Translations under genes and position numbers: made by a program
The notes under the pieces: generated by a model
What the model was told of the DNA's origin: nothing
The model's database searches: none
The model's input: only the letters and a program-made list of their open reading frames with translations
Part shown: piece by piece, positions 12,501 to 24,500 of the stretch
How positions within the stretch are numbered: position 1 is the first letter of the stretch
How the letters are laid out: each line of letters begins with the position of its first letter
Assembly (NCBI GenBank): GCA_032164245.1
Contig: JAVMKO010000006.1
Span: forward strand, 8,385,001 to 8,449,000
Length of the DNA: 64,000 nucleotides
Origin: Sternotherus odoratus
Lineage: Eukaryota > Chordata > Testudines > Kinosternidae
Direction: 5' to 3'

Positions 12501-15500
12501 AGGGAACACTGTTTGGCTAACAGCCTGATTATCTGAGCTGCTTGTTGGTTTTTGGGTGTCTCTTCTTCCTGGAACTTTTAGGGTTGTGTGCTATTGAGAG
12601 CAACTTGGAGCCCATGTCAGTGTGAGCTAAATGTTGGTAGTCCAGTAGCTTCTGTCTTTTTTTTTTTCCCTCTCACCCCAACAGCAAATGTTTGTCTGAC
12701 AGCTTTTCTGTATACAAAATCCTCACTGATGAATTAGTCATCTGAAGAAACTAGGTCCTGGAACCGGTTTCAGCTGTCACTGGGAGTTTGGCACCAGTAG
12801 AGGAGGAAAGAAATGTTAAAACTGCATGTGTTGCAAGCCCTCCACAAACTGGTAGCTCGCACTAGCCAGCTCCTCCTGTCATCTGGCATATGGAGTCTGC
12901 TTTCTTCAGTGCTGAATCAAGCCTTTTGGCCTCTGGCACAGACAACAGGTGTTTCAGAGAAACTGTTGAGTGCAAAGAAGCACATGCATATCTGAAAAAG
13001 AGAGGATCTTATTTTGCTTCAGTTAGAATCTCGGGAATAAAGACAAGACCCAAACTATTTTAAAGGGCTGCTTCCCCCCCTTTATATATGATGTTTCATA
13101 GTCAATCTTCTCATTGTGGCTTTAAACTGAAAATGTGCAGAGAAGTTTAACTTGACTTCAAACTTCCAACAGAAATAAATTAACCCCTCCCCTGAATCTA
13201 CTTTATAAATATCTAGTGGTGTTTATTGGACTAAGTCACATAATCAGGAATGCTCAGTGATCTATCATTACTAGATTTGCATGCTGCATAAGAAAACTCT
13301 AGCATGTTCACACAAAGGGCAACACTGGTTTAAAAGGCAAATGTGTCCTTAATTCAACTCTGAGCTTAAAATATCAATCGGTTTTTGATTACGGTACATA
13401 TGTATTTGTGTGGACTTCAAAACCAAAAATCCTTTCAAATGAATACATCTGTTAGTCTAAGGAGTTACAGGACTCTTTGTCACTTTTGCAGGTCCAGACT
13501 AACACAGCTACCCCTCTGATAAGTTACAAATGAATGTTCTTGATCTGAGACTATTGTAAGTTTCTATTACAGTACAGTAACAGTGTCTGTTGCACAGCTA
13601 TTGACGTCCATTCCTCAGAGCTTTAAAATATAATGTGTGGTATTTATTTTAGTTCCAGCAACTTCGTGAGCAGATGGAGGCTGAGATAGGCCACCTGAAG
13701 CAGGAAAATGGTATCCTGAGAGATGCTGTCAGTACCTCTACCAACCAGATGGAAAGCAAGTATGTTCAGGAGTTCGGTGCCTCTGAGCCATCAGGTTTTT
13801 TTAAACTTATTGGGGCTTTCCCTGAAGATAGTGGTTCTGGCCACCTTTTAGGCGTTCCACTAACTGACACCATCTCCACAGCCATAGCTTTATTATTCTG
13901 GTATATACTATAGTCAGTTACTTCTGGGGGAATTCTGTGCCACTGTGTGCATGCAGAATTCACATTCCCCTGCAAATTTCTTTGCTTCTCTGCAGAAAAA
14001 TTTCTGATGGGGAATGTAAGCGTGCCTCTGCTTGCTGTCTCCACAAATGAGCCAGGAGCCCCTTGGTGCCAACAACAGTGTCCTTTTATTTCCCTTTTGT
14101 GCAAACCCACCACCACCTATGTACAGTTCTATATACAGCAATTGCCCTGGCTTGGCTGCCTTAGGGGACCGCTAGCTCCCACAGCCAGCTAGGAATAGTC
14201 AGGCCCTGTTCCCTTTCTCTCTCTCTCCCCCCTGACTTCCTTCCTGCCAGGTTTTATACCCTGGCCTGGGAGGCTGCCAGGTGGTTCGATTAAGCCCCAC
14301 TCACTCTGGGGCCGCACCCTGCCAGCTAGTTACCTCCCCTAGCTATGGGAGCTGCTAGCAGAGGCTTTGCTAGCTGAGCTAAGAGGGAACAGGGGCTGGC
14401 TCAGCACTTTCTGGCCAGCACCCTGTTACAGGGAAGCAAAGAATGGTCATGCATCCCTCCCTAGCAGCTCAGGCATGTTATTTTGGGCACCCGGAACAGC
14501 CAGTGGAGAGGTAAATCACTGTGGGTAAGGTAGGGCAGGGGATACCCCGGCCAGCAGCTTCTACTGTACGCTGAGCTCAGCTGCTAGTCTCAGCTGGGCT
14601 GGGGAAGGATGGGACCTGCTCTTCCCCTGCCAGGAGTGACTGGGGCCGGGTCAGACCCTCACCTGACTTCAGCAAGCTCTGCACTGCCCGCTTCTGCACT
14701 TTCTGCCCCCATCTCTGCTCAGCTGCAGAGGGAGGGGCTCTCTATATGGGGAGCTGCTCCCCTGTCCACACAACTGCAGTGCATCTGGACCTCCCCTGCC
14801 ATTCCACTCCCCTGCACTTGGACCCCCTCCACTGAGCCCCTCCGCACCCGAACTTCCACCCAAGTGAGCTCCACTCTCCCATACATGGTGCACTACAACA
14901 AGACCTCTGCACCCAGATCTTTACTCTACTGAGCCCCAACCAGCTACATCCAGACCCCCACCCCAGCGCTCTCATTGAGTGTCAGAACATTACTTCTGAG
15001 TTAGGCACCTAGCCCAAGATCGTCATGTGATCATTGGCTTTGGATGCTTCAGTCTGAGACCTTCATTTTTCAGTGGGTGGATGCTTGGTAGTTTCTGAAG
15101 AGCATTCCTCTTAAAGTTGCTCAAGTTGGAGACCCTCCAATGAAAGGAAACATGGAAGTGTTAACTTCTGTCAGACATATTGACACTTATATAGCCCTTG
15201 GCCATGAGGCCTCAGCAGAAATATTGACTTTGTAATCTTGGGAGCTGAAATATTGAGATTTGAAAGTCCTTTGAACAAAAATCTTAAGCATCTGCATAAA
15301 AGATGCATCGAACGGAGAGCAATAAGATGTTGATCTGTTGGTTGCTTTAGGAGAAGAGGGATAAGCCAAGTCATTCAAGGTTTCATAATTGTGACTCCTA
15401 TTGTTTCTAAGCCAATGAAGAAGGTTATTTGTGCTGCTGTAGCACCCTGAGGTCCCAGTAAGGTCAGATGGTGTCCTGACATGGTTTGAGTTAGGAATGT

Positions 15501-18500
15501 TATTGCTTTCGGTGTGTAATTTTTGTACATATTCTGAAATGCTAAATATGTCTGTTACTCTAGAAGAGTAAATTGGTATCAAACGCTTCTTCTAGAAGTA
15601 CACTTTTGACTTGATATTTGAATGTCTACTGATACTTCATTGACTTGATCCTTGTGAATTTGTAATTGCTTAAGATTACGTTATGAAAAACCAGTCATTC
15701 TTATTTCTTTAGGCAGTCTAGTGAACTGAACAAATTGCGTCAGGATTGTGCTAGACTTGTGAATGAACTGACGGAGAAGAACAATAAATTGCAACAGGAG
15801 GAACTCCAAAAGAAAAACGCAGAGCAAACAATTGGCCAGCTAAAGGTAACTTTTGTGTTTTCTTTATCCCTATGCAATTATGCTGTGCCCTTAACAGAGC
15901 CTATAATACTTTGAGTGGGGAAATCTGCCTTCTGATATTTTAGGATATATGAGAAATTTGAAAGGAAATCTTGCTAAAATACCTATAGCCTGTAGGCCTA
16001 CACATTAGCTCTGTATTTACTCTTTTGATGTCTGATAAAAATGGAAAATTGCAATTGGCAGAAAATTACAGGCCAGCATTTGGTGCTTCCTCTAGGTGAA
16101 CTTTGAATGTTTTGCACTTTTTAGTAATTATGAACACACTATTTAGTAAAAACTACTTCTACAGAAAAATGCTGTCTTTTAAAAGAAACTTGCGTAACTT
16201 AAATCTCTGAACATATTTGACCAGTCAAAAAATTGTGAATGGAATAGTATCCTGTAGTAACTTAGCATTGTCCCAATAGACATTTCAAATGATGTAAGTG
16301 TCCTTTTTGTTCTTGTGCCTGGAGTAACTTATTCAAATCCATATAGCTAAACAAAATGCTGTTTGTTAAGAGTAAGCTAGTTTTATCTGCCTCTTTTACC
16401 CCATCCCCTTTCTGTGATAGGAAGAAGAGAAGCGCCTCTATTCTATGTGGACATATAATTAAAAAAAAAAATCTGTCAAAAGGAAACTCAAAATTTTAAG
16501 TGTGTGCTGGTAGTTCGTTACTAAAAGAAAATCAATTTGCAGTGAAAGAACCCATGAATCACTGCTGCTGTCGAGGTGGTGTCTATAACTGAACCACATT
16601 TTAGATAGCAAATGCAGATTTACACAAGATTTGGCAATTTTGGATTCAGACGTTCCTTTGTGAACTTGATGAGTGACATTTTCCCCTGTTAGTTGTAGAA
16701 ACTTGTCTGCTAACGAGCTGGGGTTTAGACCGTTTGGAATTCGGTTCAGAGTTTGGACTGCAAAGCTGTCCAAAAAGACTGGATTGGCCTAGGGTGGGGC
16801 TTACCGAGTGCTGGATGTCTCCACTGTGGCCTTGCTGGATGTGGAAGGGAGGGACATATGCTGCCTTATATTGGATAGAGGTTTAGGAGCATTGCCATGG
16901 GATGGTCTGCAGCAGAAACTTACATTGGTGTAGCTACGTGACTCAGGCATTTGAAGAATCTGCACACCTTCGATGTAGCTATGCCAACCTAACCCCCAGT
17001 ATAGACAGCCCTATATTCTTCCATCAACCTAGCTACCATCTCTCGAGGAGGTGGATTAAGGGAGAATCCCTCCTGGTGGTGTAGTGAGTGTGTACACTGA
17101 AGCGCTGCAGCTGTGCTGCTGTAGCATTTTAAGTGTAGACCTGCTCTAGAAAGTAGAGATGCACTCTGTTAAATAGGTCAATATGGTGACTTGAAAGCTG
17201 ACCTTTTTCCTCTCTCCCAACTCCCACTTTTAATTGTAAGGTCCAACAGCAGGAAGCAGAGAGGAGATTGGAGGAAATCCAGGCCTATCTCAGGAAAAGG
17301 ATAGCAGATCATGAAGCAGCACAACAAGGTATGAACATGTGTCGTTTCCTATTACTATCAAAGATGGTTGCCTATCCCCTTTCCTGTATGTAAAAAGCAT
17401 ATTCATAGAATTATAGAATATCAGGGTTGGAAGGGACCTCAGGAGATCTAGTCCAGCCCCCTGCTCAAAGCAGGACCAATCCCCAGTTAAATCATCCAAC
17501 AGATTTTTGCCCCATATCCGTAAATGGCCCCCTCAAGGATTGAACTCACAGCCCTGGGTTTATAGCAGGTCAGTGCCCATAAGAAAGGCCATACTGGGTC
17601 AGACAAACAGTCCATCTAGCCCAGTATCGTGTCTTACGATAGTGGCCAATGCCAGGTGCCCCGGAGTGAGTGAACCTAACAGGTAATGATCAAGTTGTCT
17701 CTCTCCTGGCATCCATCACCCCCCTCTGACAAACAAAGGCTAGGACACCATTCCTTACCCAAACCACTGAGCTATAGAAGGTTTAAAGGAAATGGTTCAT
17801 CAATGTACTCAATACCTCCTCCAGCTGACATCTCAGGAAAATGGTGCATTTCAAGGTGGTACCTATGGCCTGGGTTGTTTTAAGTGTGAAAGGTTATGTT
17901 GGAAACTACTGTGCTTAAACAAATGCTGCCTGTTACTCACTTTTCCCAGCATATTACAAATGTTTAAATACTTTGTTTAATTAAAACCTTCATGTTTCTG
18001 CTGCAGATGTGCAGAATAAGCTTGTGACCAAAGACAGTGAAATCCAGAGCCTGCACAGCAAACTTACAGATACAATGGTGTCTAAACAACAGTTGGAGCA
18101 AAGGATGTTGCAGTTAATGGAGGCTGAACAAAAGAGGGTCACTGCAGAGGATTCTGTTCAGTTGCAGATGCAGGTACTGCATTGAGAGCTGAAGATCTTT
18201 CTCCATGCAACAGAGCAGAGCTTGGATGATATTACTGTGCTTTTGTTTTAACAAAGCTTTACAACTGATTGCAAGAATGGATACACTTTGTTCCAATAAT
18301 CAGCTGGCATCCTGTAAGAGGAGGTGCTCTAATGCCGCTGCACTGGATTCATGCAAGCTGGCTTATACTGTATGGGTATATGGAGTGGAACGGAAGGGGA
18401 TGTTCTCTTGTGGCACATACCGAGGACTTGTTCTTGACTTTACTGACGATAAGATAATTGTAATTAAAAAATGGTATCATCCAAACAATGCGGTTAACAT

Positions 18501-21500
18501 AAGAATGGCCATACTGGGTCAGACTTAAGGTCCATCTAGTCCAGTATCCTGTCTTACGACAGTGGCCAGTGCCAGGTGCCTCAGAAGGAATGAACAGAAC
18601 AGGTAATCATCAAGTGATCCATCTCCTGTTGTCCATTCACAGCTTCTGGCAAACAGAGTCTAGGGACACCATCTCTGCCCATCCTGGCTAAAAGCCATTG
18701 ATGGACCTGTCCTCCATGAACTTATTTAGTTATCTTTTTGAATGCTGTTATAGTCTTGGAATTCACAACATTGTTCAAGTGTAAATGCCTAATATGCAGT
18801 TCAGTTAATAAGAACTAAAACATATACTATTGCACGTTTAGATTTTCTTTTCTTTTTTGTCTTCTCTCTCTCTCTCCATAAGGACCTGATAGAGCAGAAG
18901 GAGGCTTTGAAAGCTCAGCTTCAGAAGTTTCATTCGCAAATGGCAGCCCAGGTACAGCATGTTCTAAGACTATACATTTTGTCTTGCAGTCTTAACTGGT
19001 AAATGTGCTTTCAAAAGCTAGTTACAACAATTCTATTATTTTAATATGGATATGGTACATTGATTGTAGGAAGTTTCCATGACTCCTTGGGCAATAGGGC
19101 ATGATGAAATATACCACCCATTTTATAGTTCACATAGAAATAGTGTCTACAACATTAAGTTGTGTGGAATAATTTCTTAAACTTAATGACTGTTTCAGTA
19201 GAAACAATAGATGACTTGTGATAACTTTTACAGTGTTTCATGTTTAAACATTCTGGTTCCACTTGATTTGCTTTGACAACTTATTTCTTTGTACAGTGTC
19301 GTTAAATACTGTACATCAGATTTCAGTGCCTCATTAGAGGCTCCAGTCACATCCAGATACTTCCTGGCTTCTGGGTTGCAGACAGTGAGAAGTTGACTCT
19401 CTACACAGCCAATCGTAGAAATCAGCTGGCTTAGAAAAGCCCATTTTAACTTTGCCTGCTTAATGCAGGCACCAATGGAACAAGTTCAGAGATTCAGAGC
19501 TCCCTGCCTGCCTACAGCTGAGTATTGAATTTTTTAGTCGTGCATGGATACATTTGCTATCCCTTCATAGAGTCTAAGGCTGGAAGGGACCACAGAGAAC
19601 ATTTGGCCTGACCTCCTGGATGATATCGGCCATAGGGTTTCCCTGAAATAATTTCTCTTTGAACTGAAACCTCTCCTCTAGAAAAACAGCCAATCTTGAT
19701 TTTAAAATGGCCAGTGATGGAGAATTCAGCACAGCCCTTGGCAGGTTGTTCCTATGGTTAATTGCCTTCACAGTCAAAAATGTGTTCATGTATATCAGCG
19801 GTTCTCAAACTTGTTGAGACCGCGACCCCTTTTTGTGCTCCGGCGGCCCCTCGCGACCCCTCTGCCGAAAAACCGCAGATTTTTTTTTAAAAAAACGCCG
19901 CCTCCCCCCACCCCCCGCCGGGCTGCCAGCTGCACCCCGGCCCTAGTCCCCGTGGCTGCCGGCGGGCTGCTGCCGAGTCCGCGCGCCGCCCCCCCCGGTC
20001 CCCGCTGCTGCCGGGTCCGCGCGCCGCCCCCCCGGTCCCCGCGGCTGACGGCGGGCTGCTGCCGGGTCCGCGCGCCACTCCCCGCCACTGCCGGCGGGCT
20101 GCTGCCGAGTCCGCGCACTGCCCCCCGGTCTCTGCCGCGGGCAGGCTGCCGGGTGTGCGCCAGCCCGCCCGCTGGGGAGACTGGGGGCCGCCGCACAGCC
20201 GGGAGCCCACCCGCGGCATGGACTGGGGGCCGGGGCACAGCGGGCGGGCTGCTGGCTGCGCCCCAGCGCTTGTCGCCGCGAGTTGCGGTGGCAGGAGCTC
20301 GCGACCCCCCGGGGAGCACTCGGCGACCCCCCGGGGGGTCGCGACCCCCAGTTTGAGAAACCCTGATGTATATCCTGTATGAATTTATCCAGCTTCAGCT
20401 TCCAGCCAAGCTAGACACCCACATGTGGCCTGAACAAACTGACGACCACATTAGTAATCAGGCACTTGGCTTATGTTGGAGCGTTGGATCCCTTCAGCCC
20501 TTCCGGAGTGAGGGCAGTGGTGGAGAGGTGACAGGTTGGGCTGCTTATTTTGAGGAAGAGGGAGGTAATGTTGGAAGTCTGCTTATTCCTAAGTGAGGAC
20601 TCGCATAAATGCCCGAGATGGCCTGTGCCGAGGTTGCCTGGGAGATTACCGGAGAGCAGTTGGTTCACATTCATTGTAGTCTCCTTGGTGCTGCTGTTTG
20701 CCATCTAATATGAGTGGGAAAACCGGTGTCGGTGTGTTGAGGGTGGGTGACATTTTTTCTCTGTACACCAGGATTTTGGTCGGAAACTGGAAGAGAAGAA
20801 TCTATGGCATTGAGGCACAAAACTATAAGAGAACTCCCACAATTACAGGTCCATGTGGTCCATTATAGTAATGGTTCCTTGGCTTTTGGACCAGTGTAGG
20901 CAAGGACTTTAGTATGAGTTTATACCATGTCAATGTTCTTTGGCCAGGAAACACTGGGTATTGGCCTGTGTCAGTTTCAAACATCTGTAAACAAGTCCAG
21001 CAAATGTTATTTCTGGCTCAGCTTAGAAAAGGACCTTTTTTAGTTTATTTTTTGCTTTACATTCAGCTATTTTTCCCCCCTCTGTAGACATCTGCTTCAG
21101 TCTTGGCAGAAGAGCTACAGAAAGTGTAAGCATCCCTTCTCCTATATATTTATGAAGACGTTGTTTGCTTTATTGCCTGCTCAAGATATAGAAACTACAG
21201 TAGACTCTCGATTATCCGAGATTGGCTTAACCGGGCTGCGGATTAACTGGGATGTCAAAAAAAAAGATGGGTAATTCACAGGGCCGGCTCTGGCTCTGCT
21301 GCCGCCCAAAGGGGAAAAGAAATAGGGCGCAGGACAGCTGGGGAACCAAATCCCCCTCCCCCGGGCACAGGGCAGCCAGCGAACCAACCTGCCCCCTGTC
21401 CAGGTGCAGGGTGGCTGGCAAACCATCCCTCCCCCCCCATATTTCCTATGGATGGTGATTAACCGCGGTTTTATTAACCGGGATCAAATTTTTCCCTATC

Positions 21501-24500
21501 CTCCCGGATAATGGAGAGTCTACTGTATTAACTCGTGCTCGGCATATACGAGAGAGTTGTGAAGGAAACCCTGTCACGTAAGTATTTTACTTTCCATTGT
21601 GTGTGATCTTCTTGGAAGCTGTGAAACTTCTTCCTACGGATTTCCCCTCCCCGCCCCAGACTTGAAGTACATTGTGTGTGGCTGCGTTCGCTGTGTGGGA
21701 GTGAGAGCTGCCCCTCTTGCGGATGTCTGAGCGTATGGATTAGTGGCGTATGCGGGGCCATGAGAATGTCAGGACAGCCTCTAAAGCAGGGCACTTGAGG
21801 GGGAGGGTGTTATGATGCACCCAGCGTCGTGCACATCTTGTAAACTCTTGGCAAGCATACAGGATTTAAAACAAAAAGAAAAACTCCATGTCCAAAACAC
21901 TCTGCCAACAGGATTCATTATAGCAGGCTTGATTTTGGGCCTGCATAGTCTTCTTTTAAGTGTAGCCAAACACTACCCATGCATTTCTATCTAAAAGGTC
22001 TTGTTGCAAATGACTCACGTCTCTTATTTGTACAGGATTGCAGAAAAGGACAAACAGATCAAGCAGGTGGAGGACTCGTTAGTCAATGAACATGTCAGTC
22101 TAACCGGCAGGGAGGAGGAGCTCAAGGTATACGAAATGCTCCTTTGAAGGAAACTGAATGACTAAGGAGCAAGCTCATTACAGAAGCTGTGATTGTGAAC
22201 TGAAACCCACAAAGCCAGTGTCTTGCATCCCCCCCCCCCCTTGCCTTGATTGCGGCTCCTGTGGCCATGGGCTCTACTTGCATAGGTCTTTTGGTGGGAC
22301 TGGGAACTGGGTTTGCTGTAGGTGTCACTTTTGGGTGGGATGGAGTTTACTTTACTGCCCTTCTCCTAGTGCCTATAAAGTAACTCCTATAGAAAAGCAC
22401 ATGGACACCCAGAATTCAGCCAGTGAGGATTTTCAGCAAGGATTGCATAGGCTCAGCCTCCCCCAATCAAGTGCAAAAAGAACAAAAGGAAAACTTAATA
22501 CCCACTTTATAAACTCTTATGCTAAAGAAACAATAAAAAATAACTACAGCTTAATTTCTACACCATGACATGACTGCTTTATAATCCACATGCATTATCT
22601 TCACACTTATACCTAGACATAAGTAAAGAAAACAAATGTAAACAAGTCCGTCCCCACAGAGACACAGTGAGGAGAAACGCAGGGTTCCCAGAAGCTCAGG
22701 TTGAGTTTGCCTGAGTCTCGGTTAATCTTTGCACGGATCTTGCTGATCAATCTGCTGAGTCAAAAGCATTGCAACATCTTCCCTCCACTTGGTTGTAGAA
22801 ACCTCCAACTGGAATAAATGCAAACTCCTCCTCCTCTGCTGAAATCACTGTTAGCTAGTCAGCTAGCTAATTAACTCAGCCAACCACTCAGTTTAAGTAT
22901 ACAGATTAAAAAAAAAAAAAAAACCCACCAAAAAACTCCCTCTACAGAATGTTTCCGGCTTAGGGAAACCCGTCTGCTTTCTGCTTCCTGCTCCTGGGAC
23001 CCGGCTTCTCCCAACCCCCACACAGGGCACATGGCCTTTTGCAAAACACCTACCCTGACTACTTGCTCTTATGGAATCTCAGTCCAGCCACAGGGAACCT
23101 ATTGGAGCAGACCCAAAACTGCCACACCCAAGTCCGGAAACGTCTGGATGTGGAGTGCTAATTGTGCGCCTGTCTAGCGAGAATGACCCAGACCCAACTC
23201 CTTCCTATCCCCTGCCAACAGATCTCTTCAAGAGCGGTCTCCCTATTAGGCATGTGGCTTACACAGGCAGATGTACTTCAAGGAAGTAGGGTTGCCAGGT
23301 GTCCGGTTTTCAACGGGAAAGTCCAGTCGGAAGGGGAGCCTGGCAGGTCACTGGGGGCGGGGTGGGGCGGAGGGGCACCCTGGCCCTGAAGGGGCGGCTC
23401 CTGTGGCAGCAGGCATGCACCAGCTTTGAGGAGCAAAGTTTGCAGGGTTGCAGTGCAGGACAGAGTGCAGGGCCCATGGCGAGCAGGGTCAGGGGCTCCC
23501 AGTGGGCATGGAACATTCCCCGGGAGGGAAGAAACGCCTGCTGTCCCGCCAGCTGGCACTTTCCCCGGCCGTGTTCTCGGGCAGCTCCGGGGTTGGGGGT
23601 GGGCTCGAGTGGGCAGGGAAGGGGACTTCTGGGCAGGCAGCTCAGAGGGATACCTCTGTGCAGGAGGGCCCTGTCCTAGCGCGCCAGCAGGGTGCCTGGC
23701 TGCTCCTGTGTGGCTGCAGTGCTCTTCTGACCTGCACTACCAGGTGGCCTCTTGGAGCTGGGGTTTGCAAGTTCCTTGGGGCTGCCGCTGCTGGAGTGGA
23801 GGGGGAGAGCAGTGAGCGATGGTGGGAGGAGAGGGAGAGGCGTGAGTGGGGCCTTAGTGAAGGGTAGGGCCTTGGGGGAAGAGGTGGAGCAGGGGTGTCC
23901 AGCTTTCAGACATTAGAAAGTTGGCCTCCTTACAAGGAAATCCAAGGTTATCTTGGTGTTAATGTTGGGCTCCTACCCAAAGGTTGTGTGAAATATTTGC
24001 CCTGAAGACTATGGAATGACTTGAAATAGTGTCTTTAAAAAGCAAATGAATTCATCTCTTTTTTTTCTGTAGGTTGTACAGAATATGAATTTATCCCTAA
24101 AAGCGGAAGTGCAAAAGTTACAGGCTCTGACAAATGAACAGGTAAAATAACCATGTTTACTTAACTCATTGAGTGCCCGATTTTGCCACACAAACACCTG
24201 AGTGGCACCATACTTTGCGAGTAACCCCATTGATTTCAATGAAATTACTCTTGGAGTAGGGTAAAACTATGAAGGTTACAGATCTGCGCTAATTGGTCAT
24301 GAATTTTGAGGAAACCAAACATCTTAGAGTCTGCTTTTTTAACGTCCCAGTTACTGGAGTAAACAGCTTTCGTTTATTTGTTCTTCAGGTAGATTCAGTT
24401 CAATTTTCAAACAGATTCCTTCAGGACACTATGCCCACAGTTGTGAATACAGATACCATGATTGCATGTGTAGTCTTGACCACTCTCTAAAATAATCATA

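Noticed and set aside
19754..20382. Open frames of up to 200 codons on both strands
   Set aside because: They come from the GC-rich tandem interior of the hAT element at 19796-20365.
23278..23867. Overlapping open frames of 93-139 codons
   Set aside because: They are within a GC-rich interspersed repeat, on both strands, with low-complexity content.
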